NCBI GenBank assembly: GCA_910584265.1 | Contig: CAJTZE010000012.1 | Coordinates: 1-40,942 of the forward strand | Length of the DNA: 40,942 nucleotides | Direction: 5' to 3' | DNA from: an uncultured Dorea sp. | Lineage (GTDB): Bacteria > Bacillota > Clostridia > Lachnospirales > Lachnospiraceae | Shown: piece after piece, positions 1-7,461 of the stretch | Position numbering within the stretch: the first letter of the stretch is position 1 | How the letters are laid out: the number at the start of each line of letters is the position of its first letter | Notes under the pieces: generated by a model | The model's input: the letters and a program-made list of their open reading frames with translations, nothing else | Databases searched by the model: none | Told to the model about the DNA's origin: nothing | Translations under genes and position numbers: made by a program

Positions 1-63
1 CGGGGAGATTTTATTTTGTCAAAGTTCAAATTTCATTCTCTATAGGAATGCTTAAACTTCTAT

Positions 64-80
64 GCCGCGCTTTGCGCGGC
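64..80 (-). terminator. GC-rich hairpin after the reductase gene
   Basis: A perfect 7-bp stem (GCCGCGC / GCGCGGC) with a 3-nt loop lies 12 bases past the reductase stop codon. The minus strand after it is only modestly T-rich, without a clean T-run, so this may be a weak intrinsic terminator or just a 3'-end stabilising hairpin. Confidence 0.45.
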
Positions 81-91
81 TCCATCATGCA

Positions 92-2062
92 TTACAGCTT
101 CATGGCCGCATCATAAGCTTCTTTCGTTGCGTCCAGCGCCCGGCGCGCTCTTGTCGCATCGCCCACTACATGTACCTCCGGTACGATCGCACGGATCTCA
201 TCGGCAAAGTCATAAACAACCTCCGGTCCCTCGCGGTGTGTATACCTTGAGCTAAAGCCCATAGACAGAACAACTGTATCAAAGCCTCTTGCCTCATAAA
301 GAGTCTCGTCGGACTTATCTGCTGCATTCTTATAGCTTACGCCGTCTGCAAAAATCTCAGATACCGCAGCGCTTGTAATCTGTTCAATCCCGTATTTCTC
401 AAATGCTTCCATCAGGAATACGCGGTGCTCATGGATCACATCCGGCCCAATCGCATCTCTCATCTCAATAACAGATACCTCATGTCCCTGCTCAGCCAGG
501 AATTCTGCCGTCTCTGCGCCGACCATGCCGCCGCCTACTACTAATACCTTGTGGCCTACCGGGCGTTTTCCTTCCAGACAGTCAATGCCGTGAACGATCT
601 CAGGATTTGTGATACCCTTGATAAACGGAAGGATCAGGGTCTCAGAACCGGTAGCCAGGACTACTGCATCCGGAGTATCCGCCTTCAGCATATCAGCGGT
701 AACCTCTGTATTCATCTTAATATCAACGCCCGCCTTCTCGCATTTTACAACGTAGCTGCGGATCATGTTTGTGATATCGCCTTTTCCCGGCGGATAAGCA
801 GCCAGTCTCATATTGCCGCCAAGCTTATCGGATGCCTCAAACAATGTAACGTCATGTCCGCGTCTCTTTGCCGTATATGCAGCGCACATGCCGGCAACAC
901 CGCCGCCGATCACGTAAACCTTCTTCTTGGTCTCTGCCATAGAGAAGCCTTCGGACTCACGGCCAAGCTTCGGATTGGTCAGACAGCAGATCGGATTGCC
1001 CTGATACATATTGGCAACACAGCCCTGAAGACAGGCGATACATGGAGTCAAATCCTCCAGTCTCTCCTCCAATGCTTTCTTCGGCATATGCGGGTCAGCC
1101 AGCGACTGACGGCCGAATGCAACCAGATCAGCCTTGCCCTGTCTTACCATAAGCTCTGCAAACTGCGGCTCTGTGTAGCGTCCTACTGTGATGATTGGAA
1201 TGGATACGGATTTTTTGATATTCTCTACCAGCTCTGCTGAGAATCCGCCGTGGATACCTGTCGGCGCCCACATATACTCATCCTTCAGATGTACGGCACG
1301 GGAAACATGAAGTCCGTCCAAACCGCAGTCTTCCAGATAAGCCGCAATCGCACACATATCATGATTATCCAGACCGCCGAACATATCCTCGGTACTGTTG
1401 ATACGTGCCAGAACTGCAATCTTACCCTCTGTCTTAGCCTTTACTTCCTCAATGATCAGGCGTGAAAATCTCATTCTGTTCTCGAAAGAACCGCCGAATT
1501 CATCGATACGCTTATTGGTTCTTGGGGACAGGAAGGAGTTTACCATATAGCCATGTGCCATGTGGATCTCTACCGCGTCAACTCCGGCCTTCATCGCACG
1601 CACTGCCGCCTCGCCGTAGCCCTTGATCAGCTCATATACCTTCTCGGTCGGAACCTCCTTCGGAATATCCTTCTTCTCTGATGCCTGAATAGAAGTAGCC
1701 GCCTCGATCGGAGCGCCTGCATTCTTTGCATTTCCCTCCGGGCCCGCATTCTGAAGCTGTACAGACAGCCTTCCTCCCTCTGCATGAACTGCATCGGCTA
1801 TCTTTTTCAGGCTCTCAATGCTGTTATCATTGTACAGGCAGGGCTTTCTCGGACCTCCCTTAGCTCCCTCATGCACAACAGTAGCCTCAATCGTAACCAA
1901 ACCGAACTGTCCCTTTGCACGCTCTCTATAGTATGCAAGAGACTGCCCTGACCAGGTTCCGTCCGTATTTGCAAAGTTATTTCCCATCGGCGGAACTACA
2001 AAACGGTTCTTAACTGTCATAGGTCCAATCTGAATTGGAGAAAACATATTCTTGAATTTCAT
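92..2062 (-). CDS. Old Yellow Enzyme / FAD-NAD(P)H oxidoreductase (2,4-dienoyl-CoA reductase / BaiCD-like family)
   Basis: Predicted multidomain flavoenzyme of 656 residues that passes electrons from NAD(P)H through FAD and a 4Fe-4S cluster to FMN to reduce an activated C=C bond. The N-terminal half is an FMN TIM barrel with the HMAHGYMVNSFLSPRTN active-site segment near residue 167. The cysteine motif C341-x2-C344-x3-C348 followed by C359/C360 fits the iron-sulfur site. Two Rossmann glycine motifs follow (GGGVAGM near 386 for FAD, VVGGGMVGAE near 508 for NAD(P)H). The start at 2062 was chosen over an in-frame start 13 codons upstream because GAGAGGG lies just ahead of it. Relatives reduce dienoyl-CoAs, bile-acid intermediates and flavonoids; the substrate here cannot be told. 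The upstream isomerase-like gene and divergent LysR suggest an inducible catabolic or detoxifying role. Domain assignment is secure, substrate unknown. Confidence 0.9.
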   Translation of the reverse strand: MKFKNMFSPIQIGPMTVKNRFVVPPMGNNFANTDGTWSGQSLAYYRERAKGQFGLVTIEATVVHEGAKGGPRKPCLYNDNSIESLKKIADAVHAEGGRLSVQLQNAGPEGNAKNAGAPIEAATSIQASEKKDIPKEVPTEKVYELIKGYGEAAVRAMKAGVDAVEIHMAHGYMVNSFLSPRTNKRIDEFGGSFENRMRFSRLIIEEVKAKTEGKIAVLARINSTEDMFGGLDNHDMCAIAAYLEDCGLDGLHVSRAVHLKDEYMWAPTGIHGGFSAELVENIKKSVSIPIITVGRYTEPQFAELMVRQGKADLVAFGRQSLADPHMPKKALEERLEDLTPCIACLQGCVANMYQGNPICCLTNPKLGRESEGFSMAETKKKVYVIGGGVAGMCAAYTAKRRGHDVTLFEASDKLGGNMRLAAYPPGKGDITNMIRSYVVKCEKAGVDIKMNTEVTADMLKADTPDAVVLATGSETLILPFIKGITNPEIVHGIDCLEGKRPVGHKVLVVGGGMVGAETAEFLAEQGHEVSVIEMRDAIGPDVIHEHRVFLMEAFEKYGIEQITSAAVSEIFADGVSYKNAADKSDETLYEARGFDTVVLSMGFSSRYTHREGPEVVYDFADEIRAIVPEVHVVGDATRARRALDATKEAYDAAMKL

Positions 2063-2131
2063 CTTTTTTCCCTCTCTCTGAAATTTATTCGTCCATAACA
2101 TCCCGGCAAATCTGTTTATTTCTTAACACAC

Positions 2132-2249
2132 GTCCGCACATACACATCGGACTTATCTTCCAATGCATACCTGCCAGGCTGTCGGCGCCTGATAAAGCAA
2201 TCCCCCCGAAAAGCTTACGCCTTCTGCATTCTGCCAAAAGATAAGTCCG
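2132..2249 (-). ncRNA. Candidate structured leader between the isomerase and reductase genes
   Basis: The roughly 200-bp gap between the two enzyme genes holds nested inverted repeats. A perfect 12-bp pairing (2148-2159 with 2238-2249) closes a 78-nt interior. Inside it are a 6-bp stem (2162-2167 with 2225-2230) and a 5-bp hairpin (2175-2179 with 2187-2191). The downstream segment 2132-2136 can instead pair with 2148-2152 and so compete with the closing stem, as in RNA switches. I do not recognise a known riboswitch class and see no poly-T tract, so any effect would be on translation, processing or stability of the reductase message. A small mobile element with 12-bp terminal inverted repeats is the main alternative. 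Confidence 0.4.
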
Positions 2250-2263
2250 CAATCATTAACTAT

Positions 2264-3103
2264 TTAATCCTCTAAAAGCTCCGGCCAGGTCTCTGCAAGA
2301 ACCTTCCTGGTATTATCATATGTATAAGCAGCCGCCTCATTCAGCCCGCGTCCAAGAATCTCGTCAGAAATAACCTCAACGCCGACTGCCTTCGGATCTA
2401 CGCCTGCTTCTTTGATCATCTTAACGAATCCTGCCGTATCCTTTGCACCTGTTCCGGGAGCAAGACGGTCATGCATGGACTCATCCCTTAAGATGGACGC
2501 CGCATATGGTCTCTCGTAAGCATCGTTGATCTGGATAGCAACTGTCTTGGCAGCCTGCTCTTTTGTAAGAATGTCATATGGCTGATTTGCTCTTACCCAG
2601 TGCCATGTATCCAGGATCAGGGCTGCGTTCTCAGCGCCGGAAGCCTGAACAACTGCCCAAGCCTTCTCAAGATTCGGAAGTCCTGAATAAGGCATCGGCT
2701 CAACACCGATGATCCTCTTACCTGCTCTGTGGCACAGCTCTTTTAATTTCTGTGCTGTATGCTCTACGGAATAATTCTCCATCAGACCGCAGTTGATATG
2801 ATTTACTCCAAAGAGATCGCACATATGGAAACACATCTGCTCTTTATACTTCTGCTCATAAGAACGGTTATCCTCTGCCCACTGAACGATGTACTCAACC
2901 TCTGTACACTTCATTCCATGCTTGTCAAGGATCGCAAGGATATCCTCATCAAAAAGACCCTCATTCAATGCATCAACATAAGTCTCTGCACGGAGTCCGA
3001 TTCCGTCATAGCCCGCCTCCTTGGCAGCGATAACGCGGTCCTCAAATCTGCACTGATCTCCCAGTGTCCATGAACTGATTGTAATTGGATGTTTCTTTGA
3101 CAT
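2264..3103 (-). CDS. Sugar phosphate isomerase/epimerase family TIM-barrel protein
   Basis: A 279-residue protein of the xylose-isomerase-like TIM-barrel superfamily (AP endonuclease 2 fold; relatives include inosose dehydratase, ketose epimerases and hydroxypyruvate isomerase). Visible metal-ligand candidates are the glutamate in IGVEPMP, the aspartate and histidine in ILDTWHW and the glutamate in VGVEVIS, matching the usual Glu-Asp/His-Glu set. An in-frame extension of 28 codons exists, but the start at 3103 has GGAAGGAG ahead of it. The gene is first in a unit with the Old Yellow Enzyme reductase and diverges from a LysR gene, so it probably acts on a product or precursor of the reductase substrate. 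Fold assignment is good; the reaction is unknown. Confidence 0.85.
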   Translation of the reverse strand: MSKKHPITISSWTLGDQCRFEDRVIAAKEAGYDGIGLRAETYVDALNEGLFDEDILAILDKHGMKCTEVEYIVQWAEDNRSYEQKYKEQMCFHMCDLFGVNHINCGLMENYSVEHTAQKLKELCHRAGKRIIGVEPMPYSGLPNLEKAWAVVQASGAENAALILDTWHWVRANQPYDILTKEQAAKTVAIQINDAYERPYAASILRDESMHDRLAPGTGAKDTAGFVKMIKEAGVDPKAVGVEVISDEILGRGLNEAAAYTYDNTRKVLAETWPELLED

Positions 3104-3187
3104 TGCTCTGTTCTCCTTCCATTTGTTCAAATCAATCATTTTTTTGTAAATATTTCCGCTCAATCTTGTCATATTTACTATAGTCAC

Positions 3188-3216
3188 ATTATAATCTATC
3201 GTTAAATTAAAATCAA
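3188..3216 (-). promoter_or_regulatory. Promoter for the isomerase-reductase unit
   Basis: On the minus strand a TTGATT -35 element (3216-3211) is separated by 17 bases from a perfect TATAAT -10 element (3193-3188). It lies about 85 bases before the isomerase start, inside the AT-rich divergent region where a LysR-type activator would bind. Confidence 0.6.
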
Positions 3217-3241
3217 ATTGTAAATATCATACGAATCAATA

Positions 3242-3269
3242 GATTTTATTTATAATTTATGATAAAATC
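3242..3269. promoter_or_regulatory. Dyad repeat, candidate LysR operator
   Basis: A perfect 8-bp inverted repeat (GATTTTAT, 12-bp spacer, ATAAAATC) lies 30 bases ahead of the LysR start codon and spans a TATAAT sequence at 3251-3256 that could be the LysR -10 element. Position and symmetry fit an autoregulatory LysR binding site controlling both directions. This is inference from symmetry and location only. Confidence 0.4.
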
Positions 3270-3298
3270 AATTTATACAAAAGATGAGGAGGGACGTT

Positions 3299-4186
3299 AT
3301 GAATCTTTATCATTTGCGATACTTCGTGACACTCGCCCACCTGGAGCACTACACCAGAGCCGCTGAGTTATTATCAATTACACAGCCGAGCCTCAGCCAT
3401 GCAATCTCTTCCCTGGAGAAGGAGCTTGGGGTTAAGCTCTTTGAAAAGGAGGGACGCAATGTTGTCCTTACCAAATGCGGACAGGCATTTTTGGAAGATG
3501 TAGAGCAGGCGCTGGACATTCTGGATTCCAGTATCAGCAGCCTGCAGATGACCGGAAGCGGGGAGGGCCTGATTGACATCGGCGTACTCCGCACCCTGAG
3601 TACAAACCTTGTTCCGAATATTGTACGCGGGTATCTGGACTCACATCCTGACAGGCAGGTCGATTTCCGTTTCTTTAATTCCACCGGGCTCACGCCGGAT
3701 ATCATCGCGGAGCTGAAGGAACGCAAATACGATGTAGCCTTCTGTTCCATGATGGAGAACGAGCCGACTGTAGAGTTCATTCCCATCGCAAGACAGGAGC
3801 TGGTTCTGATCGTTCCAAAGGGACATCCTCTGGAGGGCAGGGATAACATCAACCTTGCAGAGGCGCTGGGTTATCCCCTGATCGGCTTTTCGAAGAGGAG
3901 CGGTCTCCGGCCGATCATCGACAAGCTCATTGAGCAGTGCGGCACGATTCCAAAATATGCCTATGAGGTAGAAGAGGATCATGCTGTAGCAGGCCTGACA
4001 GGCGCTAATTTCGGTATTGCCGTGGTTCCCAATATGCCGGTTCTCAATTATATGCCCGTCAGCGTCATCCATATTGCCAAGCCAAGCTGGGAGCGCATGT
4101 TCTATATGTGTACGCTTAAGAATGTGTATCAAGCTCCGGCCGTTTTAGAATTTAAAGAATACGCAAAAGAACACGCCGCACTCTAG
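3299..4186 (+). CDS. LysR family transcriptional regulator
   Basis: A 295-residue LysR-type regulator. The N-terminal winged helix-turn-helix is classical (residues 1-60, including YTRAAELLSITQPSLSHAISSLE), followed by the two-lobed periplasmic-binding-protein-like inducer domain (about 90-290). The start at 3299 is preceded by GAGGAGGGA at good spacing and begins MNLYHLRYF, the usual beginning of the family; an ATG five codons earlier would overlap the ribosome binding site. It is divergent from the isomerase and reductase genes, the standard arrangement for a LysR protein that activates its neighbours in response to a pathway metabolite. The inducer is unknown. Confidence 0.93.
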   Translation: MNLYHLRYFVTLAHLEHYTRAAELLSITQPSLSHAISSLEKELGVKLFEKEGRNVVLTKCGQAFLEDVEQALDILDSSISSLQMTGSGEGLIDIGVLRTLSTNLVPNIVRGYLDSHPDRQVDFRFFNSTGLTPDIIAELKERKYDVAFCSMMENEPTVEFIPIARQELVLIVPKGHPLEGRDNINLAEALGYPLIGFSKRSGLRPIIDKLIEQCGTIPKYAYEVEEDHAVAGLTGANFGIAVVPNMPVLNYMPVSVIHIAKPSWERMFYMCTLKNVYQAPAVLEFKEYAKEHAAL

Positions 4187-4205
4187 GTGCGCGTGTTCTT
4201 TTTCA
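4165..4205. terminator. Bidirectional terminator between the LysR gene and gpsA
   Basis: A long stem pairs AAAAGAACACG and CGCAC with GTGCG and CGTGTTCTTTT, with one bulged base and a small loop that contains the LysR stop codon. It is followed by T5 on the plus strand and TTCTTTTG on the minus strand, so it can end both converging transcripts. Confidence 0.85.
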
Positions 4206-4273
4206 TTTCTCCGGCCGTATATGCACTCTGCGCCTTGCAAGAACCCTCAAAAAAGGTCCGGGCGTCAAGCACA

Positions 4274-5284
4274 TTAATTCCAAGGCTTCGCGGTATGCTC
4301 CGGCTTGCCCTGGCGAAGCATGAGGTCGCCTACAGCCTCTGCCGCATCCTTTCCCTCAAAGAGGACAGCGTTTACCTGTTCTACGATCGGCATATCGATG
4401 CCGTACTTCCTTCCAAGCTTGACAGCGGCTTTGGTGGAATAGACGCCCTCCACCACCATCTTGACTTCATCCATTGCTTCCTGCATGCTCATGCCCTGTC
4501 CGATCAGGTATCCCGCCTTCCGGTTACGGCTGTGCACACTGGCGCAGGTTACGATCAAGTCCCCCACTCCTGTAAGACCAGTGAAGCTCTCAACCGCTCC
4601 ACCCATCTTTACTCCCAGTCTGGATATCTCATGAATTCCCCTTGTGATCAGCGCAGCCTTCGCATTATCTCCATAGCCGAGTCCATCGGCAATACCCGCC
4701 GCCAGCGCGATAACATTCTTCAGAGAACCGCCCAGCTCCATTCCCAGCATATCCGGGCTGGTATATACCCGGAAAAACTCATTCATAAAAAGTCCCTGCA
4801 GATATTCTGCCGTCTCTCTCGTTCCGGCTCCGATCACCACACTGGTGGGCAGCTCCCTTGCCACCTCCTCTGCATGGCTGGGGCCTGACAAAACTGCTGT
4901 ATCCGCCTGAGGCAGTTCCTCCTCGATCTGCTTAGAAAGAGTCAGAAGCGTACTCTCCTCGATGCCTTTTGCAACATCTACTATAATCTGTCCTTTCCTC
5001 ACATAAGGATTCATCCTCTTTGCCACAGCTCTTACTGCAGTGGACGGAACCGCCATCACCAGTACATCCTTTCCCTCCACTGCATCTTTCAGATCCCAGG
5101 TAAACTCCATATCCTCCGGCAGGCGTACGCCCGGCAGCTTGCTTTTATGCTCTCTGGTTCCGGCAAGCTCTCTCGCTTCCTCTTCCTTGTAAGACCAAAC
5201 CTTCACCTTATGCCCGTTCTTATGCAGCAGAAGCGCCAGCGCTGTTCCCCAGCTTCCGGCACCGATAACTCCAATATCAGCCAT
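4274..5284 (-). CDS. gpsA: Glycerol-3-phosphate dehydrogenase [NAD(P)+]
   Basis: Cytosolic enzyme that reduces dihydroxyacetone phosphate to sn-glycerol-3-phosphate, the backbone for phospholipids. It is 336 residues, the normal length. The N-terminal Rossmann motif VIGAGSWGTALA (residues 5-16) binds the cofactor, and the catalytic domain contains the family segment GGSLKNVIALAAGIADGLG with the catalytic lysine. It sits downstream of plsY, whose product uses glycerol-3-phosphate as acyl acceptor, so the two adjacent genes make and consume the same metabolite. The start has GGAGG upstream. In many Firmicutes a spoIVA gene follows this cluster; here it does not. Confidence 0.97.
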   Translation of the reverse strand: MADIGVIGAGSWGTALALLLHKNGHKVKVWSYKEEEARELAGTREHKSKLPGVRLPEDMEFTWDLKDAVEGKDVLVMAVPSTAVRAVAKRMNPYVRKGQIIVDVAKGIEESTLLTLSKQIEEELPQADTAVLSGPSHAEEVARELPTSVVIGAGTRETAEYLQGLFMNEFFRVYTSPDMLGMELGGSLKNVIALAAGIADGLGYGDNAKAALITRGIHEISRLGVKMGGAVESFTGLTGVGDLIVTCASVHSRNRKAGYLIGQGMSMQEAMDEVKMVVEGVYSTKAAVKLGRKYGIDMPIVEQVNAVLFEGKDAAEAVGDLMLRQGKPEHTAKPWN

Positions 5285-5312
5285 ATTCTCTATCCTCCAT
5301 CTGTCTTAAGGC

Positions 5313-5337
5313 ATTACTGCTCTCTGTCCGCAGTAAT
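5313..5337. repeat. Hairpin in the plsY-gpsA gap
   Basis: A perfect 8-bp inverted repeat (ATTACTGC / GCAGTAAT) with a 9-nt loop lies between plsY and gpsA. No T-run follows on the minus strand, so it is more likely an RNA-stability or processing hairpin than a terminator. Confidence 0.4.
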
Positions 5338-5354
5338 ATCTCCTGTTCCTTCTA

Positions 5355-5999
5355 TTATGATTTCTTTCCTACGCTCAGCTTATTCTCCGTCCCGGCCAGA
5401 AGCCGTTTGATATTTGCCCTGTGTTTAAAAAAGGCAGATACCACAAGCAGAAACACTATGGCATAAATCTCATATAAGGGTCCCCCTGTGACCTTGTAAT
5501 ATCCCGCCTGCCCCAGAATTACCACAGAAATAAAATACACCACTACCACTGTCATAGAACCCACTGACACATATCTGGTACCGGCCACAATTCCCGCAAA
5601 TACCGCAAGACAGAGCACCACTGTCCAGCTATTTGTCGTACTGGCGATCAATCCGGCTGTAACTGCAATTCCCTTTCCACCTTTAAAATGCATATAGAAA
5701 GGATAGTTATGTCCTAAAACCGCACCCATGCCCGTATACATAGAGAGCACCATCAGAATATCCCTCTGGGAATTCCGAAAAATCACACAGGTAAAAATGA
5801 TCGCAAAAATACACTTAAATGCATCACCAAAAAAAGTGATTGCTCCGGCCTTCCAGCCCAGTGTCCTTAAAGCATTGGTCGCACCGGCATTCCCGCTTCC
5901 CATCTTCCTGATATCCACATTCTGGCTCTTTCCGTACAGATAGCCTGTCTGTATCAGCCCAAAGGCATACCCTATCGCTAAACATATTAACCGTTCCAT
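5355..5999 (-). CDS. plsY: Glycerol-3-phosphate acyltransferase (acyl-phosphate dependent)
   Basis: Integral membrane acyltransferase that moves an acyl group from acyl-phosphate to glycerol-3-phosphate, giving lysophosphatidic acid. It has 214 residues with several hydrophobic segments. Family signatures visible are the SGNAGATNALRTLG loop near residue 35 and GHNYPFYMHFKGGKGIA near residue 96, which form the glycerol-3-phosphate and phosphate site. It begins two bases after the der stop codon, so translation is probably coupled. gpsA lies 70 bases downstream. The identification is secure. Confidence 0.97.
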   Translation of the reverse strand: MERLICLAIGYAFGLIQTGYLYGKSQNVDIRKMGSGNAGATNALRTLGWKAGAITFFGDAFKCIFAIIFTCVIFRNSQRDILMVLSMYTGMGAVLGHNYPFYMHFKGGKGIAVTAGLIASTTNSWTVVLCLAVFAGIVAGTRYVSVGSMTVVVVYFISVVILGQAGYYKVTGGPLYEIYAIVFLLVVSAFFKHRANIKRLLAGTENKLSVGKKS

Positions 6000-6001
6000 T
6001 C

Positions 6002-7330
6002 TTAACGCCCCTTTTCCTTTCTTTCACGAATAAAGAATTTCAAAGATGTCCCCCTAAACCCGAAGGCCTCCCGGATCCGGTTCTCCAAATACCTGATATA
6101 GGAAAAATGCATCAGCTCCTTATCATTTACAAATATAACAAACGTAGGCGGCTTCACGGATACCTGCGTAATATAAAACAGCTTCAGCCTCTTCCCCTTA
6201 TCTGACGGAGGCTGCTGCAATGCCGCGGCCTCCATCATAATCTCATTCAGGACTCCGGTAGCAATCCGCAGGGTCTGATTCTCGATCACCATATCAATCT
6301 TGTCAAATAATTTGGAAAGCCTCTGTCCGGTCTCTGCCGACACATACATAATCTCTGCATAAGGCATATAAGAAAGAATCTGCCTGACTCTGCTCTCATA
6401 TTCGCGCATAGTCTTGTCATTCTTTTCAATAGCGTCCCATTTATTTACTACGATAATGATCCCTTTGCCCCTTTCATGGGCAATTCCGGCAATCTTGGCA
6501 TCCTGCTCTGTTACTCCCTCCACTGCATCGATCACCACCAGAACCACATCCGCACGCTCCACCGCCGTCACAGTGCGGATAATGCTGTACCGCTCCAGCT
6601 CTTCCTTTATCCGGCTCTTCCTCCTAAGGCCTGCCGTATCAATAAACACATACTCTTTCCCATCATGTATAATCTCCGTATCCACTGCGTCCCTTGTGGT
6701 TCCGGCCACATCGGATACGATAACCCGCTGTTCTCCAAGCAGTTTATTGATAATCGAAGACTTGCCCACATTCGGCTTTCCTACAATTGCAACTCTTGGG
6801 CGCTCGTCCTCATCCTCATCCTCAGACCTCTGGGGAAAATGAGATATCACCTCATCCAGCATATCCCCGATTCCAAGTCTGGATGCCGCCGATACAGGAA
6901 CCGGTTCTCCGATTCCCAGATTATAAAATTCATATACATCCGGCATATATTTCTCAAAGCTGTCTACCTTATTTACCACAAGCACCACCGGCTTTCCAGA
7001 TCTGCGGAGCATATCCGCAACCTTGGAATCCGCATCCACCAGTCCCTGTCTTACATCCGTAATAAAAACAATCACATCCGCAGTATCTATCGCAATCTGT
7101 GCCTGCTCCCTCATCTGTGATAATATAATATCCTTACTCTCAGGTTCAATACCGCCTGTATCAATCAATGTAAATTTGCGGTCCAGCCAGCTTACATCCG
7201 CATAAATGCGGTCTCTAGTAACACCCGGAGTATCTTTCACAATTGAAATCATCTCTCCTGCTAATGCATTGAAAAGCGTGGACTTCCCTACATTCGGCCT
7301 TCCAACGATAGCCGCTACTGGTTTTCCCAT
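6002..7330 (-). CDS. der: Ribosome-associated GTPase Der (EngA)
   Basis: Essential GTPase with two tandem G domains that acts in assembly of the large ribosomal subunit. It has 442 residues. G domain 1 shows GRPNVGKS (10-17) and NKVD (120-123); G domain 2 shows GKPNVGKSS (184-192), DTAG and NKWD (296-299). A C-terminal KH-like domain follows, ending in a basic tail. A short acidic linker (SEDEDEDE, near 170) separates the G domains. The minus-strand promoter region at 7331-7390 contains an extended -10 (TGTTATACT, 7370-7362) without a convincing -35. der is the first gene of the der-plsY-gpsA unit. Confidence 0.98.
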   Translation of the reverse strand: MGKPVAAIVGRPNVGKSTLFNALAGEMISIVKDTPGVTRDRIYADVSWLDRKFTLIDTGGIEPESKDIILSQMREQAQIAIDTADVIVFITDVRQGLVDADSKVADMLRRSGKPVVLVVNKVDSFEKYMPDVYEFYNLGIGEPVPVSAASRLGIGDMLDEVISHFPQRSEDEDEDERPRVAIVGKPNVGKSSIINKLLGEQRVIVSDVAGTTRDAVDTEIIHDGKEYVFIDTAGLRRKSRIKEELERYSIIRTVTAVERADVVLVVIDAVEGVTEQDAKIAGIAHERGKGIIIVVNKWDAIEKNDKTMREYESRVRQILSYMPYAEIMYVSAETGQRLSKLFDKIDMVIENQTLRIATGVLNEIMMEAAALQQPPSDKGKRLKLFYITQVSVKPPTFVIFVNDKELMHFSYIRYLENRIREAFGFRGTSLKFFIRERKEKGR

Positions 7331-7388
7331 AAATTTCCTCCCTTTTCTAAATATCTACTGTAGTATAACACATTTCTTCCGACTATAG

Positions 7389-7418
7389 TTGACCTTTTTT
7401 AGTGAAAAGTGGTATAAA
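7389..7418 (+). promoter_or_regulatory. Promoter of the PRPP-synthetase-like gene
   Basis: TTGACC (7389-7394), an 18-base spacer and TATAAA (7413-7418) on the plus strand, 43 bases before the start codon, followed by the ribosome binding site TAGGAG. Spacing is good and no competing plus-strand promoter is apparent. Confidence 0.6.
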
Positions 7419-7461
7419 TAATATAGAGACTTTTTCAAAATATGAATATTAGGAGACACAC

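Noticed and set aside
551..1240. Long plus-strand open frame opposite the reductase gene
   Set aside because: It lies wholly antisense to a well-supported coding gene, has no ribosome binding site and its translation shows no recognisable motif.
2148..2249. CRISPR-like or transposon repeat in the isomerase-reductase gap
   Set aside because: There is a single inverted-repeat pair without repeated units, spacers or clear target-site duplication; kept instead as a structured RNA candidate.
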